Shown piece by piece: positions 60,343-64,000 of a stretch of 64,000 nucleotides of DNA. Position 1 is the stretch's first letter; every line of letters starts with the position of its first letter. Under the pieces are notes generated by a model, which had not been told where the DNA came from, made no database searches, and worked only from the letters and a program-made list of their open reading frames with translations. The translations under genes and the position numbers were made by a program. The stretch lies in NCBI RefSeq assembly GCF_002201475.1, contig NZ_CP021422.1, positions 2,914,001 to 2,978,000 of the forward strand, given 5' to 3'. The DNA is from Acutalibacter muris (GTDB lineage Bacteria > Bacillota > Clostridia > Oscillospirales > Acutalibacteraceae).

Positions 60343-61698
60343 ATGCAGTATCAAGCACATGATTATCAAAAACGAGCGACCCAGCTGGTGATCGACATCC
60401 CGAGGATCGGCCTTTTCCTGGACATGGGTCTGGGCAAGACGGTCATCACGATGACCGCGATCCAGGAACTCATGTTTGACCGCTTCGAGGTCTCCCGCGT
60501 CCTGGTCATAGCGCCGAAGCGTGTGGCCGAAGATACCTGGACCAGGGAGCACGCAAAGTGGGACCACCTCAAAGACCTGAGGATCTCGAAGGTTTTGGGA
60601 AATGAACAGCAGCGGGTCCGGGCGCTGAAGGCAGAGGCCGACATCTATGTGATCGGCCGTGACAACGTGATCTGGCTGACTGAGTATTATCAAGGACTCC
60701 GGAAGGGATGGCCCTTTGATATGATCGTGATCGACGAGCTCTCCAGCTTCAAGAACCCCCAGGCCAAGCGCTTCCGGGCCCTCCGGAAGGTCATCCCGCT
60801 GGTGAAGCGGGTCGTCGGGCTGACCGGCACACCAAGCCCCAACGGCATGATGGACCTATGGGCTGAGGTGTATCTTCTGGACCAGGGCGAGCGCCTGGGG
60901 AAGACGCTGGGGGCCTATCGGGAAAAGTATTTCCGGCCGGGAGCCCGGAACGGTTACGTCGTTTACAAGTGGGAGCCCTACCGGAACGCACAGAAAGAGA
61001 TCGAGGCCAAGATCAGCGACATCTGCATCAGCATGAGCGCGGCGGACTACCTGAAACTGCCGGAGCGGATCGACAACGTCATCCCGGTGCAGCTCTCTCC
61101 CGCCGAGATGCAGGCCTACAAAACGATGGAGTCCGAGCAGCTCCTCCAGATCGAGGACGAGGACATCGCGGCCCTGAACGCGGCGGCGGTCATGACCAAG
61201 CTCCTCCAGATAGCCAACGGCAGCGTCTACTCCGTCGACGGCAGCATCGTCCGGATCCATGACGCAAAGCTGGAGGCCCTGGCCGAGATCATCGACACAA
61301 CGGATGGGCCGGTCCTGGTCTTCTACAGCTACAAACACGACCTCGCGGCCATCCAGGGCAAGATCAAAGACGCCAGGGTCCTGAATACGGCCCAGGACAT
61401 AGCGGACTGGAACGCCGGGAAGGTCCAGGTGCTCCTGGCGCATCCGGCCAGCGTCGGCTATGGGCTGAACCTCCAGGAGGGAGGCCATGTGATCGTTTGG
61501 TATGGCCTGACCTGGAGCCTGGAGCTCTACCAGCAGGCCAACGCCCGCCTTTACCGGCAGGGCCAGGAGAAGCCGGTCATCATCCACCACCTGATCGCCG
61601 AGGGCACGGTCGACGAAGAGGCCATGCAGGCCCTACAGCATAAAGACACGAGCCAGGCCGCACTCCTGGCAGCACTGAAAGAGAGGCGCCAGAGATGA
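60343..61698 (+). CDS. SNF2-family DNA helicase/translocase
   Basis: 451 residues. FLDMGLGKTVITMTAIQEL near 27 (Walker A), VIDELSSFKNPQAKR near 130 (DExx), GLTGTPSPNGMMDLWAE, and helicase C motifs LLAHPASVGYGLNLQ and NARLYRQGQEKPVIIHHLI. Often beside VRR-NUC in phages. Its stop overlaps the next ATG. Confidence 0.93.
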   Translation: MQYQAHDYQKRATQLVIDIPRIGLFLDMGLGKTVITMTAIQELMFDRFEVSRVLVIAPKRVAEDTWTREHAKWDHLKDLRISKVLGNEQQRVRALKAEADIYVIGRDNVIWLTEYYQGLRKGWPFDMIVIDELSSFKNPQAKRFRALRKVIPLVKRVVGLTGTPSPNGMMDLWAEVYLLDQGERLGKTLGAYREKYFRPGARNGYVVYKWEPYRNAQKEIEAKISDICISMSAADYLKLPERIDNVIPVQLSPAEMQAYKTMESEQLLQIEDEDIAALNAAAVMTKLLQIANGSVYSVDGSIVRIHDAKLEALAEIIDTTDGPVLVFYSYKHDLAAIQGKIKDARVLNTAQDIADWNAGKVQVLLAHPASVGYGLNLQEGGHVIVWYGLTWSLELYQQANARLYRQGQEKPVIIHHLIAEGTVDEEAMQALQHKDTSQAALLAALKERRQR

Positions 61699-61892
61699 AC
61701 AGGGAGGGCTACAGCGACCCGACCGCTGATCTGGCGATCGGGCGAATAATGAGAAAGGAGCGAAGGAATGGAAAGAAGCATGATTTTATATCTAAGCGGC
61801 CCGATCACGGGCGTGGACAACTATCAGGAGATCTTCAGAACGGCCAGGGGCAGACTGGCAGCGATGGGCTACAAGGTCATCAATCCCGCTGA
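61695..61892 (+). CDS. short phage protein overlapping the DUF4406 gene
   Basis: 65 codons; starts MNREGYSDPTADLAIGRIMR, an opening I recall from small phage proteins placed after the SNF2 gene, but the later part overlaps the next gene in another frame. It begins by a 4-nt overlap with the helicase stop. Confidence 0.45.
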   Translation: MNREGYSDPTADLAIGRIMRKERRNGKKHDFISKRPDHGRGQLSGDLQNGQGQTGSDGLQGHQSR

Positions 61893-62115
61893 GATGATCG
61901 GGGTGCTACACGAGGGCGCCAGTTATGAGGACTTCCTGGACATAGATCTGGCGCTGCTGGCCAAGGCTGACGTCCTGGTGCAGCTTCCCGACTGGGAGGG
62001 CTCCCGGGGCGCTAACAGAGAGCTGGGCTTCGCCCTGGGGACCGACAAGATCGTCGTCTCCCTGGACAGTCTTCTGGGAGGAGGTGATGACCATGGACCT
62101 GCAGGCGACTTATGA
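61768..62115 (+). CDS. DUF4406 nucleoside 2-deoxyribosyltransferase-like protein
   Basis: 115 residues; MILYLSGPITGVDNYQEIF, INPAEM, and LAKADVLVQLPDWEGSRGANRE match the NDT fold and its Asp/Glu active site. The last residues (GGGDDHGPAGDL) overlap the next gene. May change nucleotide pools for the phage. Confidence 0.8.
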   Translation: MERSMILYLSGPITGVDNYQEIFRTARGRLAAMGYKVINPAEMIGVLHEGASYEDFLDIDLALLAKADVLVQLPDWEGSRGANRELGFALGTDKIVVSLDSLLGGGDDHGPAGDL

Positions 62116-62509
62116 TTATCTTATGCGGATCCGGAAAACGGAGTACGCCATCAAGCGGAAGCAGCTCCGGTGTGAAGAGCTGAGGAGCTGCCTGCTGCCG
62201 GGCGCGATCCGGTACGACCTCGACAAGGTCCAGACCTCACCGAGGGACAAGCTCCCGGAGATCATGGCCAAAGTAGACGAGCTGGAGCACCAGATCGAGG
62301 TGCTGATGCAGGAGAAGGCCATGCTGATCATCGAGATCGGCGAGGCGATCGAGCAGCTTCCTGACGATAATGAGAAGACCGTCCTCACGGAGTTCTACAT
62401 AGGCCGAGTGTCTATGAAGAAGGTGGCGGCGCTGATCAATTACAGCCCACGGAGGGCTTACTATTTCAGGAAGCAGGGCGTCATCCATCTGGGGGAGGTG
62501 TTATCGTGA
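62093..62509 (+). CDS. ArpU/sigma-r4-like transcription regulator
   Basis: 138 residues; long helical body, then LPDDNEKTVLTEFYIGRVSM and ALINYSPRRAYYFRKQGV, a sigma region 4-like helix-turn-helix near the end, as in ArpU/DUF1492 late regulators. ATG 62093 has GGGAGGAGG at the right distance. It stands just before the late (packaging) genes. Ends in a GTGA overlap with the methyltransferase. Confidence 0.75.
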   Translation: MDLQATYDYLMRIRKTEYAIKRKQLRCEELRSCLLPGAIRYDLDKVQTSPRDKLPEIMAKVDELEHQIEVLMQEKAMLIIEIGEAIEQLPDDNEKTVLTEFYIGRVSMKKVAALINYSPRRAYYFRKQGVIHLGEVLS

Positions 62510-63255
62510 TCCAGCTTTTACATGGGGACTGTCTCACGCTTATGAAGGAGGTGGAGCCTGGCAGCGTCGACCTGGTGCTTTGCGACCCTCCCTACTCCAG
62601 CGGCGGTACTCATGCAGGCGACCGAAAAGCCAACACTACCGCCAAGTACACCGACCGGGACTTTGACGGCGCCGCAAGGCTGCCAGCGTTCTCCGGTGAC
62701 AACATGGACCAGCGGAGCTTCACGGCCTTCATGCGATGGGTGTGCAGCGAGCTGAGGCAGAAAACCCGGGAGGGTGGGATCCTGGAGATCTTCGTGGACT
62801 GGAGGAACCTCCCAGCAATGACCGACGCCGTCCAGATGGCGGGCTGGGTATGGCGGGGCGTCATTGTGTGGGACAAAGGCACCAGCAGAAACCAGCCGGG
62901 GCGCTTCCGGAACGATTGCGAATATGTGGTCTGGTGCTCCAACGGCGACCTCCCTATCGACTGGAAGGCTGCCAAAGGCATCAAGGCCATGCCGGGCGTC
63001 TATCATGTCCCGATGGTGAATCCGAAGCAGCGCTTCCATCAGACGGAGAAGCCGGTCGAGCTCCTGGAGAGGCTTCTGGCCATCTGTCCCCCGGGAGGCA
63101 CTGTCCTGGACGCCTTCATGGGATCCGGCAGCACCGGCGTCGCGGCTGTCAGGACCGGGAGGTCTTTTATCGGGATGGAGCTGTCTGATCAGTATTTTGA
63201 GATCGCCAGCAGCCGGATCCGGGAAGAAAACGAGCGAGCGCTGGAGGACTTTTGA
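62506..63255 (+). CDS. phage DNA methyltransferase (N4/N6 amino, beta-type order)
   Basis: 249 residues. Motif IV LVLCDPPYSSGG near residue 25 and motif I-like VLDAFMGSGSTGVAAVRTGR near 205, in the order of the beta group. GTG start with GGAGG. No restriction enzyme next to it, so it probably protects the phage DNA or marks replication. Specificity unknown. Confidence 0.9.
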   Translation: MIQLLHGDCLTLMKEVEPGSVDLVLCDPPYSSGGTHAGDRKANTTAKYTDRDFDGAARLPAFSGDNMDQRSFTAFMRWVCSELRQKTREGGILEIFVDWRNLPAMTDAVQMAGWVWRGVIVWDKGTSRNQPGRFRNDCEYVVWCSNGDLPIDWKAAKGIKAMPGVYHVPMVNPKQRFHQTEKPVELLERLLAICPPGGTVLDAFMGSGSTGVAAVRTGRSFIGMELSDQYFEIASSRIREENERALEDF

Positions 63256-63310
63256 AAAGTCGGCGAACATTGCAAAAATAAATGTGCTATTATGATAGCG
63301 TGGAATGATG

Positions 63311-63340
63311 AGAGCAGGCGAAGGACCGCCTGCTCTTTTT
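63311..63340 (+). terminator. terminator before the packaging genes
   Basis: Stem AGAGCAGGCG / CGCCTGCTCT with a 6-nt loop and TTTTT. It separates the replication block from the small terminase gene, so the late genes need another start site or antitermination. Confidence 0.85.
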
Positions 63341-63380
63341 CATGGCCACCAAAACGACGAATAGCGGAGGTGGTGAGGTC

Positions 63381-64000
63381 GTGCCCAAGGCGAAGAACGC
63401 GAAGGCGGACGAAGCCCTGGCGCTCTACCGGCAGGGCCTCAAACTCGTCGACATCGCGAAAAAGCTGGATCTTCCAGAGGGAACCGTCCGCCGCTGGAAG
63501 TGTACCTATAAATGGGACGGAGAAAAAAGCGAGCGTTCGGGAAAGAAAAAACCGAACGCTCGGAAACGCGGCGGCCAGCCCGGGAACAAAAACGCCACCG
63601 GGCCCCCTGGGAATAAGCACGCGGAGAAGTTCGGCTTCTTCTCTCGCTATCTGCCGGAGGAGACGCTGGAGCTGGTCGGCCTGACCGCTGACTCCTCTCC
63701 CCTGGATCTTCTCTGGGCTCAGATACAGCTGGCCTTTGCGGCCATCGTGAGGGCCCAGAAGATCGCCTATGTCAAAGATCAGAACGACAAGACGGTCGAG
63801 AAGGTTGAGGAGAAAGACGGCAACGTCATCGGCGAGCGCTGGGAGGTCCAGGAGGCATGGGATAAGCAGGCCAACTTCATGAAGGCCCAGGCCCGGGCGA
63901 TGGACTCCCTCCGGGGGCTGATCAAACAATACGACGATATGCTGAGAGCTGCCGGTGAGGCTGCCACGGAGGAGCAACGGCTTCGCCTGGAGCTGCTGCG
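63381..64000 (+). CDS. phage terminase small subunit (partial, runs off the window)
   Basis: Frame open to the last base, 206 codons present. N-terminal HTH (ALALYRQGLKLVDIAKKLDL, EGTVRRWKCTYKW), a basic linker (KKKPNARKRGGQPGNKNA), then FFSRYLPEETLELVG and helices. Clear small-terminase pattern. GTG 63381 (GGAGG 10 nt upstream) fits the family start better than ATG 63342, which directly follows a terminator. The large subunit and the structural genes should follow outside the window. Confidence 0.82.
   Translation, partial: MPKAKNAKADEALALYRQGLKLVDIAKKLDLPEGTVRRWKCTYKWDGEKSERSGKKKPNARKRGGQPGNKNATGPPGNKHAEKFGFFSRYLPEETLELVGLTADSSPLDLLWAQIQLAFAAIVRAQKIAYVKDQNDKTVEKVEEKDGNVIGERWEVQEAWDKQANFMKAQARAMDSLRGLIKQYDDMLRAAGEAATEEQRLRLELL

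Noticed and set aside
1..64000. CRISPR array or restriction-modification/defence island
   Set aside because: No regular repeat-spacer pattern and no cas genes (the DUF2800 protein is only Cas4-like). The single methyltransferase has no restriction partner.

Overview
The window is high-GC DNA from an endospore-forming member of the Clostridia, probably Oscillospirales/Ruminococcaceae. That placement rests on a cotJ spore-coat operon, a leuS T-box, BceAB, CsbB/YfhO, GH130, consensus SigA promoters (TTGACA-N17-TATAAT) and frequent ATA isoleucine codons. The exact genus cannot be told from the sequence.

Bases 1-28,500 are a conserved chromosomal block. A BceAB-type ABC exporter with a small membrane protein is followed, on the minus strand, by a long housekeeping series. 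In transcription order from the right this is: yfhO-csbB (cell-envelope glycosylation); infC-rpmI-rplT with an L20-type leader and an ATT start on infC; a SpoU methyltransferase, dprA, topA, trmFO, plsX, rnc, a radical SAM gene, a nucleotide-kinase-like gene, an acetyltransferase, smc, ftsY, rdgB, yhbY, nadD, yqeK, rsfS; and then leuS behind its own promoter and T-box. Many of these genes overlap by 1-17 nt and are probably translationally coupled.

Bases 27,800-40,600 hold mixed host genes: yfbR, a type I toxin-antitoxin locus with a short antisense RNA, dusB, polA, tagD, a NYN-LOTUS protein, an HD protein, a GNAT-DUF3795 fusion with a LexA-like box, a GH130 phosphorylase, tRNA-Arg(CCT) with decayed mobile-element sequence beside it, an M18 aminopeptidase and a uracil/xanthine permease. 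Next is a cotJABC operon whose cotJC is cut to 36 codons next to a 42-nt near-perfect palindrome.

Bases 41,300-46,450 form a compact phage-derived cassette: S24 repressor, divergent promoters with paired operators, small and large terminase, holin, amidase and an M23 endopeptidase. It has no portal, capsid or tail genes, yet the terminase motifs are intact. It ends at ssrA (tmRNA).

From the ssrA 3' end to the window edge lies the left half of a separate, apparently intact prophage. Its genes are: a serine integrase whose frame reads out across the ssrA junction; a repressor with palindromic operators; HNH, lytic transglycosylase, DUF2800 and DUF2815 genes; a family-A DNA polymerase; a primase-helicase of VapE type; a GGTAACG iteron cluster that is a candidate replication origin; VRR-NUC, SNF2 helicase, DUF4406 and ArpU-like genes; a DNA methyltransferase; and the start of the small terminase gene. 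The prophage uses ATC far more than the host DNA to its left.
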